A program made the position numbers and the translations under genes. A DNA stretch of 64,000 bases from NCBI GenBank assembly GCA_963826145.1, contig CAWGVW010000001.1:1364001-1428000 (forward strand), in the 5' to 3' direction. This document shows positions 37,741 through 47,232 of this stretch, piece after piece (the first letter of the stretch is position 1; each line of letters begins with the position of its first letter). This DNA is from JBGPLJ01 sp963826145. Its GTDB lineage: Bacteria > Pseudomonadota > Gammaproteobacteria > Steroidobacterales > Steroidobacteraceae. The notes below the pieces were generated by a model. That model worked only from the letters and a program-made list of their open reading frames with translations, had not been told where the DNA came from and did not search any database.

Positions 37741-40336
37741 CAGCGGCGCGCGGCAAATGCCGCCCGCGCTGCGTGAATCTCCGCTAACGTCTTGTCGCGC
37801 TCCGCAGGCGTGTTGTAGCCGGTGTGCGCGGACGCGGCTGCTTCAAGTCGGTCGGTCCACTGAATGAAGTAGTCGGCATCCGCCCCGCAGCGGTCGGTCG
37901 CGCCCTTGGCGCGGAAAAAGACTGGATTGGTCGTGGCGTAGGGATACGCATCGAGCGTGTCCGGATACGCGTCATCGCTCGACGCGCGCAGTAGCAGCCA
38001 CCCTGCACCGTGTACGCTGATCGAGCCGCTGAAGTCTGCGCGTGTGCGATCGCCGGTCAGGCCGATCTTGCGCACCACTTTCCCGTTTGCGACAACTTCC
38101 AGGTGATCGACCGGTACGGCTGATCGGAGGAAGCCGCGATAGTGCAATTCACCGCGCTCTCGTTCGAGAGCGATGTCGGCGCCTGGCTCGTTTCCGTCGA
38201 CGCTGAATCCGAGGAGTGGACCGTTGGTCGCCATGGTGCGGCCGGCTTTCAGCGCCGCCAGCCATTGGTCGAGTCGCTGCTGTGGCCCTGTGCCGGCCGC
38301 ATCGACAGCTGCGTAGACGCGGTTGAGGCCGACCGGGCCGCGGAGCGAGGAGTAGTTCGTCATTGCGTCGGTGCCGGCCGCAGCCGCCGGCCGGAAGCCG
38401 CAGTTAAGTAGCCGATACCAGACCGCCGCCGACGCACGGGGATCGCTGAAGCCGAGCACTTCGTAGTAGTCGAGCTTGCCGAGTCCCGCCTCCACCGGCA
38501 GCGAGTCCGTGAGCACCGGATCTTTGAAGGGATCTGGTACGACGTCATACGGATGCACATGACCGACAAGCGCGCCTTGCGCATGCGCGAGATCCGCGAA
38601 CGCCGCGTTCGTCGGATAGGGACTCGCCATTGCCGTTCCTGCATAGGCCGAGAAGTCCGGAATCAGGTAGTGATCGCGGAGGCCGAGCACGCCGAGATGT
38701 CCCCAGTAGCTCGTGTGCAGCTCCTGGCCATGTGACAACAAGAATGAGTCCGTCGACACCGCATCGGGCTGCACGGAGAAGTAGGCAATATCCGGGATGC
38801 GCTGTTCCTTGTTGACGATGAGATTGAAGACGACGTCGAGATCCTCGGCCGTCGCCTGAGCGCGAAGCGTCGCCGGCGTCGCTCGATAGGTGCCCGTGTA
38901 GTTCATGTGCACGTGAACGTCGCCGCTCACCCAGCGCTTGCGCCAGTCGTCCGGGAGATCCAGTGGCCGTAAAGTCACAGGGATCTCGACCAGCGCCTCG
39001 CTTCCGATCTTGACAGTGCGCTTCTCGATCATATTGCCGAAGCCATGCCAGATGGTGACTGACGCTGCGCCCTGCGGAAGCGTGACCTTGACAGGACCGC
39101 TCGCGTGAAAATATTCGACTTCGAAGGGCATGTGTAGGCGGTCAAAGCCATCGTCCGCGTGCACCCAGGCATCCGTCGGCGCGTAAGCGCGCCCATCCTC
39201 ACCCGTCACCGACACTCGTGCGGCAACCGGTCGACCACTCGGATCAGAGACGGTCAGGCGCAAGCGCCCCATCGGCTGCAGATAGTGCCGCTCACGCGCC
39301 TTGATCTCCCGCTGGCCGCCGCCTGGCAAATCCTGCAGCCAAAGCTCGGTATTGCCATTGCGGTTTGAAATGAACGCCAGGCGTGATGCGTCCGGCGACC
39401 AGCGCGCACTGGTGTTGTCGTAGTCGCCGAACGAGAGAGGGAACGGATCGCCGCCTGTGGCCGTCGTAATCCAGAGCTGATGCCACTGGCGACCGGCGTA
39501 CGAGGAATACACGACGCGCTTGCCGTCGGGCGACCAATCCGGACGCGCGCGCCAGGTTGTCTCTTCGATCCGTATGGCGACTGGTTTCGCGTCAGATGCG
39601 AGAGCGCGTCGCCAAAGCGCGCCCGTTCCGTAGCTGATTTCCGGATTGCCGACGTAGATGAGTTCCTTGCCGTCCGGCGACCAAGTCGGGCTCAACTCGT
39701 GATCGAAGGCGCTGTAGTAGTAGCGAGGCGTCTCGCTTCGCCGTTCGGGCCATGCCGGGGCTGCGGCGAGGCCCCCTGGCGAATAGTCGCCGACGAAAAC
39801 GAGGAAGTGGCCGGCGCCCGCTGTTGAAACCCAGGCGATGCGCTTGCCATCAGGCGACCAGCGCGGCTCGACATTCACGGCGCTATTCGTTGTCAGCGAA
39901 GCGACGCGTTTCGACTCGACGTCGAGGACCGCCAGTTCCATGGCGTCGTGGGAATAGCGCACGAAGACGATGCGCTTGCCGTCGGAAGAAACGTCCGGCT
40001 GGAAATCGTAGCCCGGCCCGTGCGTCAGTTCCTCGGCAACGTCAGAGTCGACTGCCTGCTTCCAAAGGCTGCCCTGCATGGAATAGACGACGGCGCTGCC
40101 ATCGGGGAACCAGCGACTGCGCTCGGCCCGCTCGTGAGATGCGGCAGGTACATCTCGCGAAAGTAGTAGTTGTGCGGAGCATCGATCTGCGCGAGCACCG
40201 GCCGGCGCTCGGCGACCGCCGCTCCTGCGCAGACGACCAAGAGCAGAAAGAAGGCGGTGGACCTTCTACTGCAAGAGGGGACAGGTCCATTTTTCCGTAA
40301 AGAACGGAAAAATAGACCTGTCCCCAGGTCCCTCAC
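37740..40336 (-). CDS. Beta-propeller plus CehA/McbA metallohydrolase protein (one frameshift)
   Basis: About 865 residues. The start is GTG 40336, overlapping the stop of the upstream aminotransferase (GTGA). The first 20 residues are encoded by the palindrome at 40277-40325. A signal sequence STAFFLLLVVCAGAAVAE follows, then NYYFREMYLPHLTSG. Near 40130 one base is off and the frame of 37740 takes over. A TolB-like propeller (about 60-300) has five WSPDGK-type blades. An Ig-like region is followed by the hydrolase with GDVHVHMNYTGTYR, GHVHPYDVVPDPFKDPVL and AAAGTDAMTNY, whose His/Asp residues bind metal as in CehA/McbA and the PHP fold. A signal peptide makes it periplasmic. McbA and CehA hydrolyse carbamate and amide pesticides, but this substrate is unknown. 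Confidence 0.78.
40277..40325. repeat. REP-like palindrome, copy 2
   Basis: Arms 40277-40298 and 40304-40325 (22 bases, one mismatch) begin GGGGACAGGTCCATTTTTCC around a 5-base loop. It is a relative of the copy at 37678-37740 (shared GGGGACAG and TTTCCG). It lies inside the start of the CehA gene, immediately after an aminotransferase stop. Confidence 0.75.
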
Positions 40337-41660
40337 GTCATCGCTTCCTGGAGCGAGAGTTCGAGGATGTCGAGGCCCTCATCGAGGAGCTTTTCCTCGA
40401 TCATCAGCGGCGGGATGAGGCGCACGCCGCTCGCGCCGCATTCGAGCAGCAGGAGCCCGTTGTGAAATGCGCGGTTCACGAGCTTGGTCGCGACGGCCTT
40501 GGCGGGTGCTTTGCGTGGCGCGATCCTGCACGAGTTCGACGCCGATCATGAGCCCGCGCCCGCGCACCTCGCCAATGATGGGGTACTGCGCGGCCATGGC
40601 CGCGAGCCTTCGCATCGCGCGCTGCCCCATGCGGGCCGCGTTCTCCGTATAGCGCTCCTCTACAAGTTTCAGCGTCGCAAGCGCCGCCGCGCAGCAGATC
40701 GGATTGCCGCCGAACGTGTTGGCATGCGAGCCGGGCGACCACTTCTCGACAATGCGCTTGGCGCCCGACGGTCACGCCGATCGGGAGGCCCGAGCCGATG
40801 CCCTTCGCGAGGGTGATGATGTCCGGACGCACGCCCGTGTTCTGCCACGCGAACATCTTGCCGGTGCGGCCGATGCCCGCCTGCACTTCATCGAATATGA
40901 GGTAGATGCCGTGTTTGTCGCAGAGCGCGCGCAGGCCCGCAAGGAATCCCTCCGGCGGAACGACGTAGCCGCCCTCGCCCTGGATCGGCTCGACGAGGAT
41001 GGCTGCGACCTCATCGGGCGGAATGTTCCGCTCGAACAGTGTCTCGATGTAGCTGATGACGGCTTGCCCCTGATCCGCCCCGGCGAAGAGCGGCCGGTAG
41101 GGATTTGGATACGGTACGTGCACCACGCCCGGCATCGTCGGGAAGAATCCGCGTTGCTGCGTGTACTTGCTCGCCGTCACTGAGAGCGAGCCCATCGTCC
41201 GGCCGTGAAACGCGCCTAGAAAACCGATGATGCGGGACCGGCGGCTGACATGACGCGCGAGCTTGATCGCCGCTTCGACCGCCTCCGATCCGGAATTCGC
41301 AAAGAAGGTCATCGCAGGTCCGCTCACCGGGTCGAGCCGCGCCATCGTCTCCGCGAGCTGTACCTGTCCTTCATGCCAGTAGTCGCAGGAGATATGCAGA
41401 AAGTGTTTGGCCGCCTCCTGGATCGCCGCGACAACGGCAGGATGACTGTGCCCGGTCGAGCACACGGCAATGCCGGCTGCGAAATCCACGAAGCGATTGC
41501 CGTCGACGTCCCAGGCCTCCGCGCCCCGCCCGTGACTCATGACGAAAGGGTAATCGCGCACATAACTCGGCGACACGACCTTCGCATCGCGCTCGATGAG
41601 CGCCTTCGCCTTCGGACCCGGCAGCGTGGCCTTCATCGATTTGCGTTGCACGTCATTCAT
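40333..41660 (-). CDS. Class III aminotransferase, 4-aminobutyrate type (two indels)
   Basis: About 442 residues starting at ATG 41660, with AGGGGGA upstream. The PLP-binding features are intact: FFANSGSEAVEAAIKLARHV, FDEVQAGIGRTGKMFAWQ and TLAKGIGSGLPIG with the lysine. Around 40770 the frame shifts and the reading continues as RRLAAMAAQYPIIGEVRGRG and LMIGVELVQDRATQ. A second one-base change near 40510 restores LNRAFHNGLL-like sequence and the end GLDILELSLQEAMT (stop 40335-40333). The pattern matches gabT-type and acetylornithine-type enzymes, which move an omega-amino group to 2-oxoglutarate and leave a semialdehyde. The gene is 16 bases after the semialdehyde-type dehydrogenase stop, so the two steps are probably coupled. 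Confidence 0.85.
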
Positions 41661-41676
41661 GATGATCGTCCCCCTG

Positions 41677-43242
41677 TCATTCGACGAGCGTCTGCGACTG
41701 CTCGCGCTGATACAAAGCCAGATAGTAAGCCGAAGCGATGCCTTTGCCGGTATTGCCGGAACCTTTCCAGCCGCCGAACGGCTGATAGCCCGGCCAGGCA
41801 CCCGTCGTAGCACCCTGGGGCCGGTTGGCATAGGTGACGCCGGCCTCGATGTTGTCGAAGAACCACTGCACTTCGTCGGACGCGCCGTAGAAGCCCGCGG
41901 TTAGCCCGAGTGTGCTCGCATTCGCGAGCCCCATCGCCGTCTCCCGATCGGCAACCCTCGCGAGCATCACGATCGGAACGAACATCTCGTGGGCCCACAG
42001 TGGATGCTCGAGCGGAGCCTCTGCGAGCGTCGGCGCGCAAAAGAGGCCACGGGCGAGCTCGCCGTCGGTGAGCTGCCGCCCGCCCGCAAGTACGCGCGCC
42101 CCGCCGCTCTTGAGTTCCGTGCTGAAGCGGCCGAAATTCGTCCACGCTGATTGGTTCGCGACCGGCCCGAGCCAGTTTTCCCGTCGCGTCGGATCGCCCA
42201 CCTTGATTCGTGCGATTTCACCGACCAGGCGCTCCGTGAGTTCCGCCGCAACGCTTTGCTCGACATAGATGCGCGAGAGCGCCGAGCACTTCTGACCGCT
42301 CAGACCGAAGGCGGAGCGCACAATGCCCGTCGTCGCGCGGCCAAGATCCGCGCCGGCGGTGACGATAGCGGCATTCTTGCCGCCCATCTCCGCGATGCAC
42401 GGCCGTGGCGCCGAGCTGCCGCCCATGCGACGGTTGATCTGCATGCCGACCGCATGCGAACCCGTGAAGGTGATGCCAGCGGTGTCGGGGTGACCAACCA
42501 GGGCCTCGCCTGCCGCGGAACCGGTGCCGTTTACCCAATTGAATGTGCCGGCGGGGAGGCCCGCATCGTGAATGCACTGAGCGAGCATCTGCCCCGACCA
42601 TGGCGTGTCGGTCGCGCCCTTCAGAACAACGGTATTACCAGTGATCAATGCTGCAGCGACCGGACCGCCGGCGAGTGCGAACGGAAAATTGAACGGGGCA
42701 ATGACGACCCAGACCCCGTATGGCTTCATCACCGAACGATTGTGGCTGCGATAGTCCTTGAGCGGATCGTCCGGCAGTGCATGGTCGAAGCCGTGCTTCT
42801 CGAAATCGTCGCAGTAATGCAGGAAGAAGTCGGCCGTCTCCTGGACCTCGCCGAGCGCCTCCATGCGATTCTTGCCGACTTCGAGCGCAACGGCCGCCGC
42901 AATGTCATAGACACGCTCCTCGATGAGCGCAGCGACCCGTCGCAGCAGGCGGCCGCGCTCGGCGGGTGTCGTGTTGCGCCAGAGGGGTGCCGCGCGCTTG
43001 GCGGCAGCCATTGCTTGATTTGCCTCGGCAATGGTCGCTTCGCCGAAATTCCCAAGAATCCAGTCGCGGTGAATTGGACTCACTTTGGGGCTCGTGACGG
43101 CGGCCGCCCGGAATGCACCATCGATGTAGTGACCATGGGTCTCGCCCAATCCCGCGCGCACGCGCGCGAGCGCCGACTCGAATTGCTCGTGGAGCGAGGC
43201 CGGCGGGTCGAACATCGTCGAATACGTGAGCCTGAAAGCCAT
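41677..43242 (-). CDS. Aldehyde dehydrogenase, L-glutamate gamma-semialdehyde (P5C) type
   Basis: A 521-residue NAD-dependent aldehyde dehydrogenase. The start is ATG 43242; the frame stays open to 43314 but lacks family sequence. The N-terminal segment MAFRLTYSTMFDPPASLHEQ is longer than in short-chain ALDHs, and with the cofactor region PFNFPFALAGGPVAAALI suggests the RocA/PutA branch. The catalytic glutamate is in EMGGKN and the cysteine in SGQKCSALS. Products would be glutamate from pyrroline-5-carboxylate. This would suit degradation of proline or its N-methylated derivatives. It begins the minus-strand group ALDH-aminotransferase-CehA. It is divergent to the DAO gene at 43329, 86 bases away. 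Confidence 0.85.
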   Translation of the reverse strand: MAFRLTYSTMFDPPASLHEQFESALARVRAGLGETHGHYIDGAFRAAAVTSPKVSPIHRDWILGNFGEATIAEANQAMAAAKRAAPLWRNTTPAERGRLLRRVAALIEERVYDIAAAVALEVGKNRMEALGEVQETADFFLHYCDDFEKHGFDHALPDDPLKDYRSHNRSVMKPYGVWVVIAPFNFPFALAGGPVAAALITGNTVVLKGATDTPWSGQMLAQCIHDAGLPAGTFNWVNGTGSAAGEALVGHPDTAGITFTGSHAVGMQINRRMGGSSAPRPCIAEMGGKNAAIVTAGADLGRATTGIVRSAFGLSGQKCSALSRIYVEQSVAAELTERLVGEIARIKVGDPTRRENWLGPVANQSAWTNFGRFSTELKSGGARVLAGGRQLTDGELARGLFCAPTLAEAPLEHPLWAHEMFVPIVMLARVADRETAMGLANASTLGLTAGFYGASDEVQWFFDNIEAGVTYANRPQGATTGAWPGYQPFGGWKGSGNTGKGIASAYYLALYQREQSQTLVE

Positions 43243-43328
43243 GTGCGCTATTTTCGCACAGTCAATGAGTGCGAAGCTTGTGTCCGGTCCGGTGGACGCC
43301 CCTGACGCTTTCACGACACACTCGCACC

Positions 43329-44696
43329 GTGACCACCGGCGAAATTCAAGTCCAGAAGTCAGTCCGGGATGAATGGTCCTGGGATCCGGCCACGAGTCGA
43401 CTGCCGGATTCGGTCGACGTCGCCATCATCGGCGGCGGGATCGTCGGTACGTCGGCGGCTTATTTCCTGGCGCGCGCCGGCATCTCCGTGCTTCTGTGCG
43501 AGAAAGGACGGATCGCCGGCGAACAATCGGGCCGCAACTGGGGTTGGGTCCGCCAGCAGGGTCGCTCACCGATCGAGTTGCCGTTGATGATTCGAAGCCT
43601 CGCCATCTGGCGCGCGCTCGAAAGCGATCTCGGCGCGGATGTCGGTTTCACGCAAGGCGGGAGCCTTTATCTCGCGACCGATGCGGCGCAGCTGGATACG
43701 TTCCGACCCTGGCTCGCGATCGCGCGCGAGCACGACCTCGACACTCGCCTCCTCAACTCTCGCGAACTTGCGAACGTTCTCAGAGAGCGGCAGCGAACGC
43801 TGGGCGGGTGGCATGCACACGGCGAGCGACGCGCGCGCGGAGCCGAATCGCGTGGCGCCGGCGATTGCACGCGGTGCGGAAGGTGCCGGCGCTGCGATCC
43901 GGACGAGCTGTGCGGTGCGCGGCATCGAACGCGGCGCCGGTCGCGTCCATTCGATTGTCACCGAGCACGGTGTCGTCCGGACACCCACCGTCGATTTGCG
44001 CCGGCGGCGCCTGGACGAATCTCTTCTGCCGTTCGCTCGATATCGAGGTTCCGCAGCTTCTCGTCAAAGGCACGGTGGCGCGCCTTGCGCCGACGACCGC
44101 GATACTCGAGGGTGAAGCCTGGTCGCACGATGTCGCGATCCGTCGGCGACGAGACGGCGGGTACACAGCGGCGCGTGGCTCGGCGCTGGAACATGCGCTC
44201 ACTCCCGACTACCTTCCGCTACATGCGAAAGTTCTGGCCCGCGATGCGCCAGGAGCAAGGCGCGATTCGATTGCGGCTCGGCCGCGATTTCCTGCGTGCG
44301 GCGACGACCCCGAGCCACTGGGATCTTGCAGCCGAGTCTCGCCCTTCGAGCGTGAACGAATGCTCGATCCGCCGCCGATGCCGGCGCGATCTGCGCGCGC
44401 TTGCCGATGCCATCGCTCGCCGCTTTCCCGAGATCGCGAGCGCAGCCGTCGTCGAGTCGTGGGCCGGCATGATCGAAACTTCGCCGGACGTGCTGCCGAT
44501 CATTTCTGCCGTCGAACGGATCGAAGGATTCTTTGTGGCCACGGGATTCAGCGGCCACGGCTTTGGCATCGGACCGGGTGCCGGCGAGCTCGTGGCCCGG
44601 ATGGCAACGAAAAGGGCGAGCTCCGAAGAGCTCGCCCCATTTCGTCTCGGTCGCTTCTACGACGGATCGCCGATCCGGCCCGGTCCTACGATCTAG
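43329..44696 (+). CDS. DAO family FAD-dependent oxidoreductase (several indels)
   Basis: About 455 residues starting at GTG 43329. PDSVDVAIIGGGIVGTSAAY is the FAD-binding start, and SGRNWGWVRQQGRSPIELPL has a DAO-family signature. The frame changes near 43810 and 44005-44010, giving WTNLFCRSLDIEVPQLLVKG, and again near 44270 and 44400. The last segment, RRFPEIASAAVVESWAGMIE and FFVATGFSGHGFGIGPGAGE, is fully conserved. D-amino acid oxidase, sarcosine dehydrogenase and 4-methylaminobutanoate oxidase belong here. They oxidise secondary or D-amines to imines. It converges on the TonB receptor gene, with stops overlapping in CTAG (44693-44696). A terminator lies inside its 3' end. Substrate unknown. 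Confidence 0.78.
   Translation: MTTGEIQVQKSVRDEWSWDPATSRLPDSVDVAIIGGGIVGTSAAYFLARAGISVLLCEKGRIAGEQSGRNWGWVRQQGRSPIELPLMIRSLAIWRALESDLGADVGFTQGGSLYLATDAAQLDTFRPWLAIAREHDLDTRLLNSRELANVLRERQRTLGGWHAHGERRARGAESRGAGDCTRCGRCRRCDPDELCGARHRTRRRSRPFDCHRARCRPDTHRRFAPAAPGRISSAVRSISRFRSFSSKARWRALRRRPRYSRVKPGRTMSRSVGDETAGTQRRVARRWNMRSLPTTFRYMRKFWPAMRQEQGAIRLRLGRDFLRAATTPSHWDLAAESRPSSVNECSIRRRCRRDLRALADAIARRFPEIASAAVVESWAGMIETSPDVLPIISAVERIEGFFVATGFSGHGFGIGPGAGELVARMATKRASSEELAPFRLGRFYDGSPIRPGPTI
44610..44640 (-). terminator. UUCG-tetraloop terminator for the TonB receptor gene, inside a coding region
   Basis: On the minus strand GGGCGAGCTC, loop TTCG, GAGCTCGCCC form a perfect 10-base stem closed by C-G over the extra-stable UUCG tetraloop. 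Four T follow (44613-44610). It lies 56 bases after the TonB receptor stop but within the last 90 bases of the convergent flavoenzyme gene, where it codes for RASSEELA. Confidence 0.8.
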
Positions 44697-47173
44697 AACT
44701 TCTGGCTGAACTGCAGTCCGATCGTGCGCGGCGGCGTCGGCAACAGGTACTTGTTGGCAAGTCCGCAGACATTCGCATCGCACTGCGCGAAGCTGTCGAG
44801 TGCCGCATTCTTGTTGAATGCATTGTTGACGTAGAGCTCGAACGCGTAGCTGTTGCGCTGCATGCCGAACGTGAAGTCCGCGAGCAGATAGCCGCCCATT
44901 TCGCCGAGGATCTCGACGCTGACCTGGCCCACCACCTTCATCTGCAGGCAGGTTTACGCGCAGATCGGGCCATCGGCTCCCGACATAGGCGAAGGATCCC
45001 TGGAAATGTCCATCCCACCCGGCGAGCGGAAACTCGTAGCGACCCGTCAGGTTCCCCTTGAATTGCGGAGTAACAGGCAGCCGCGTTCCCTCGGGCGCCA
45101 CGGGCACTCCATTGATAATGCCGCCGTTGCCATCGGGATACGGACAGGGATCGGTCGTAATTGGATCGGCGTTGGCATCGAGCAGCCCGCAATAGTTCGC
45201 GGTTAGCTTGGTGTCCATATAGGCAAAGCCGCCGCCCCACGTCAGGCTGTTCGTCTGGGCAAACTGCCACTCAACCTCGACGCCCTGCACGCGCGCATTC
45301 GCCCGCATTCGCGATCTGCGTCAGCGAGTTCTCGCCGAGGAAGGAGAACTGGAAGTTATCCCAGTCTTCGATGAAGACCGCACCATTAAAGCGTGCGCGG
45401 CCGCTCTCCGTCGTGGACTTCCAGCCGACCTCGTAGTTCTTCAGGAAGTCGGCCTTGTACGGCGGGAGCGAGCCCTGACGATTGATGCCGCCCGGGCGGA
45501 AGCCCTCGGAATACGTCGCGTAGAACATGTGCTTGTCGTCGACCTTGAAGGTGACATTGACCTTCGACGTGTGGCCTGAATCCTCGGTCACCTTGTCGAG
45601 GTTGAGGCAGGGACCGCCGTTGATCTGGGTCGTCGAGAAACACCGGCCTTCGCCGGTCGAGGACCCGAACGAGTTGTTAAGCCCGAAGCCATAGAATCCC
45701 TCGAGCGAATTCTTCGCCTCGAAATAGCGGATGCCGTACGTGCCCGACACGCGCTCCGAAAAATCGAAAGTGAACTCGCCGAACGCTGCCTTGTCGCGGT
45801 CGACCCGCACCTGCTCGGTGAGCCACCAGGTATCGGGCCAGCCCGTCACCTCGATGGCATCAGCAATGTTGTTCATCATGTAGCGCTGTTCGATGTCGTG
45901 CTGCTGGCGCTGGATGAAGGCGCCCGCGATGAAATGAAACCGCCAGTCCTGCGGCGAGCTGACGCGTAGCTCGTTGCTCCACTTCTGGTAGCGGTCCTTG
46001 CCCTGGATGAACTGCGACGGATCGATGAGCGCGCCGGCGTTGTCATACCAGTAAACACCGTAGCCGCAGCAGCTGTCGTAGAAGAAGGCGTAGTCGGAGT
46101 AGTCCGAATTCGCGAACACGTCCCGCTTGAGGAAAGCGCCGGCGTATACCAGATCGAAGTTGCCAAGCTTGCCTTCGACCGTCAGGGCCGCCTGCCCCCA
46201 CTTGTCGTCGCTCGATTCCGGGATAGTAGTGCGACAGCTGCAGATTGCCTGCCGCCGTGTCGTAAGCGAAAAAGCCGTTCGACTTCTGGCGCTGGCCCAT
46301 TACCGCCGGTGTAATGCTCCAGCTGTCGCCGAGGTTGATGCGCATGGCCGCACGGCCACCGTACGTGTCGACATCGTTGTAATTGTCCTTGGCGTGCGCC
46401 GGAGTCTGCTGGCAACCCGGCACTGGCGTCGGTGAATTAGTGATGCAGATGCCTGAGGTCGGGAACGTTCGCGTGTTCACGACGTTGTCAATGTAGCCGG
46501 GATCGTGGTCGTACCAGCCGACCAGGCGTACCGCCATGTTTTCGCCGAGCGGCATATTGACGAAGCCCTCGGCCGAATAACCCTGATCGCCGTTGGAGAC
46601 CGAACTCCCGGTCAGGTCGTAGCCCGCCTTGAAGCCGCTCGGATCAGGCTTGTTGGTGATGATGCGCACGGTGCCGGCCTGCGAGCTCGCGCCGTACAAG
46701 GTGCCCTGCGGGCCGGCCAGCGCCTCGACGCGCTCGATGTCATACACATGAATGTCGAGCGAGCCCTGAATGGTTGTGACCGGCTGCTCGTCGAGATAGA
46801 CGCCGACGCTCGGGAGCGATCCCGAGTGATTGCCGTCGCCACCGTTCGCGACGCCACGCATGTAAACCTGTACGAAGCCAGGGCCGAGCGTCTGAAAGGA
46901 AAGGGTCGGAATCAGTTTCGCGTAATCTTCGAAGTTCGTGACGTGCTGCTGCTCGAGCTGCTCATTGCCGATCGCCGTGATGCTGAGCGGAACGTCCTGC
47001 AGGCTCTCCGAGCGCTTCTGTGCAGTGACCAGCACCTCCTCGAGTACACCGGTGTCGGACTGCTGCTGCGCGAATGCCGCCGCCGGCACGGCACTGAGGA
47101 CTGCAGTAGCGAGCGGCAAGCGAGTCCAGCCTGCCTCCGTCCGACGCAATTTTCTCTTTCGGCTGCGTGTCAT
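44693..47173 (-). CDS. TonB-dependent outer-membrane receptor (several indels)
   Basis: About 820 residues starting at ATG 47173, with GGGGAG at the right distance. A signal peptide (to AFAQ) is followed by a TonB box region (VLEEVLVTAQKRSESLQDVP) and a plug with IGNEQLEQQHVTNFEDYAKL. VDIERVEALAGPQGTLYGASS comes later. Barrel strands follow, with frame changes near 46195-46205, 45300 and 44940. The end QLFSQKF carries the terminal phenylalanine of an outer-membrane barrel. The broad 'VEEVIVTAQKR' type is common in Sphingomonads and Steroidobacteraceae and takes up bulky organic nutrients with TonB energy. It is downstream of the TPR-sulfotransferase gene (59 bases), with which it probably forms an operon. 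Ligand unknown. Confidence 0.85.
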
Positions 47174-47232
47174 CTTTGGCGCTCCCCTCTGGATTGGACC
47201 CCTGCTGAATTGTATGTCGCGTGCACGCCAAC

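Noticed and set aside
36305..37756. Open frame of 483 codons on the minus strand opposite the class III aminotransferase
   Set aside because: It is the shadow of a GC-rich coding region; the plus-strand protein has all aminotransferase motifs and the antisense translation has none.
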